From: Wolfiporia cocos
Lineage: Eukaryota; Basidiomycota; Agaricomycetes; Polyporales; Phaeolaceae
Assembly (NCBI GenBank): GCA_029448655.1
Contig: JACCLO010000001.1
Location: 372,001 to 436,000, forward strand
DNA length: 64,000 nt
Reading direction: 5' to 3'
The translations under genes and the position numbers were made by a program. The notes under the pieces were generated by a model. It was given only the letters and a program-made list of their open reading frames with translations, was not told where the DNA came from and ran no database searches. Of the stretch, positions 63,438-64,000 are shown one piece after another; the stretch's first letter is position 1, and every line of letters starts with the position of its first letter.

Positions 63438-64000
63438 TGTCACAGATTTGGGACATGCCACTATTTTTCCCGTATTTTTACCTATTTATCTGGTATTTCT
63501 ACGACCTTGTAGACATTTACGCTGCCAAGCGCTCGTCTACATGTACACGCAAACAAACAACACGTACACAACGCGGTATACGTCCACCTGTCATAACAAC
63601 ACGTACATAACACGTTTGTACGCGTCAATGACTCAGCGGACTAACCTCCGGTGTCACGCGCCTTACTCATATCCCGATACCGGGCTATGTCAGTACAATT
63701 GGATAAGCGGCCCGCTCGTTATCACATGCCAATGCCCTTACGATTACTCATATCCCGATACCGGTATATAAGAATCACATGCATGGCTTACTAACGTAGC
63801 TACAGCCACTTCCACAACATGGACCTACGGTCCAAACAAACGATCTTACTGGTGCGGCCATTACCGGCGCACATGGTCTATTGTAATTTACGACTTAACC
63901 ATATTAGTTATGTCTGCGCACAGACCACCTTCATGTTTGGTTCCCTTACCGGTAACCAAACAAAGCATGTATATAAGTAGGGCTATCACTGCGGATAAGC
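63438..64000 (+). repeat. Family A LTR inserted in element 4, cut by the window edge
   Basis: Starts TGTCACAGATTTGGG at 63438 and follows the family A LTR for 563 bp through TATATAA to the window end. Whether it is a solo LTR or the 5' LTR of a further element cannot be told. Left flank GGGTT would be the target duplication. Confidence 0.92.

Overview
The window looks like nuclear DNA of an agaricomycete (mushroom or polypore type) basidiomycete. Evidence is the regular 38-55 nt spliceosomal introns, a GC-rich HAM1-like gene, a DUF6534 membrane-protein gene, a RHS/Crinkler-type NTPase-nuclease gene, a KDZ-transposon CxC5/CxC6 remnant, and about 45 kb of Ty3/gypsy chromovirus DNA. Only three apparent host genes are supported: the HAM1-like gene (13119-10586, minus), the RHS/CRN-like gene (15653-13595, minus) and the DUF6534 gene (54272-52326, minus). 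Everything else recognisable is mobile or repeated DNA.

Layout. 1-6.0 kb: decayed repeats, a fragment of LTR family A, a long copy of a TIR element (family C) and a solo LTR of family B with 5-bp TSD. 6.0-10.4 kb: a three-level nest, with a TA-flanked mariner-like MITE split by a KDZ-type element, itself split by a family C copy with a perfect 8-bp TSD. 10.6-15.7 kb: the two adjacent host genes. 16.1-48.5 kb: three chromovirus copies of one family. Element 1 (16114-26117, plus) is complete, with apparently identical LTRs and TSD GGCGG. Element 2 (26254-48513, minus) faces it tail to tail across a 136-bp gap and is broken by two family B solo LTRs (in pol and gag) and by complete element 3 (37613-47621, minus, TSD AAAAG), which sits in its leader. 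48.5-52 kb: an intron-rich hAT transposase gene that reads intact up to the LTR junction. 52.3-54.3 kb: the DUF6534 gene. 55.5-60.4 kb: a complete MITE, a GC-rich repeat, a copied fragment of the HAM1-like gene, a 2.7-kb TIR element holding a 22-bp minisatellite, and a third family C copy. 60.4-64 kb: 3' part of a fourth chromovirus (minus), cut by a further family A LTR that leaves the window.

How the chromovirus works, as read from the sequence. The order is LTR - 11-nt PBS - 1-kb leader - extra ORF (307 aa, unknown) - gag (about 665 aa, CCHC knuckle) - pol (1511 aa: protease, RT, RNase H, integrase, chromodomain, then a dUTPase domain with all five motifs) - polypurine tract - LTR. The PBS is the exact complement of the 11 nt that begin 34 nt after the LTR TATA box, the arrangement expected for Tf1/sushi-type self-priming rather than tRNA priming. 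The combination of self-priming, a pre-gag ORF kept open in all three copies, a pol in the +1 frame with its own AUG, and a chromodomain-dUTPase tail is the most notable system in the window.
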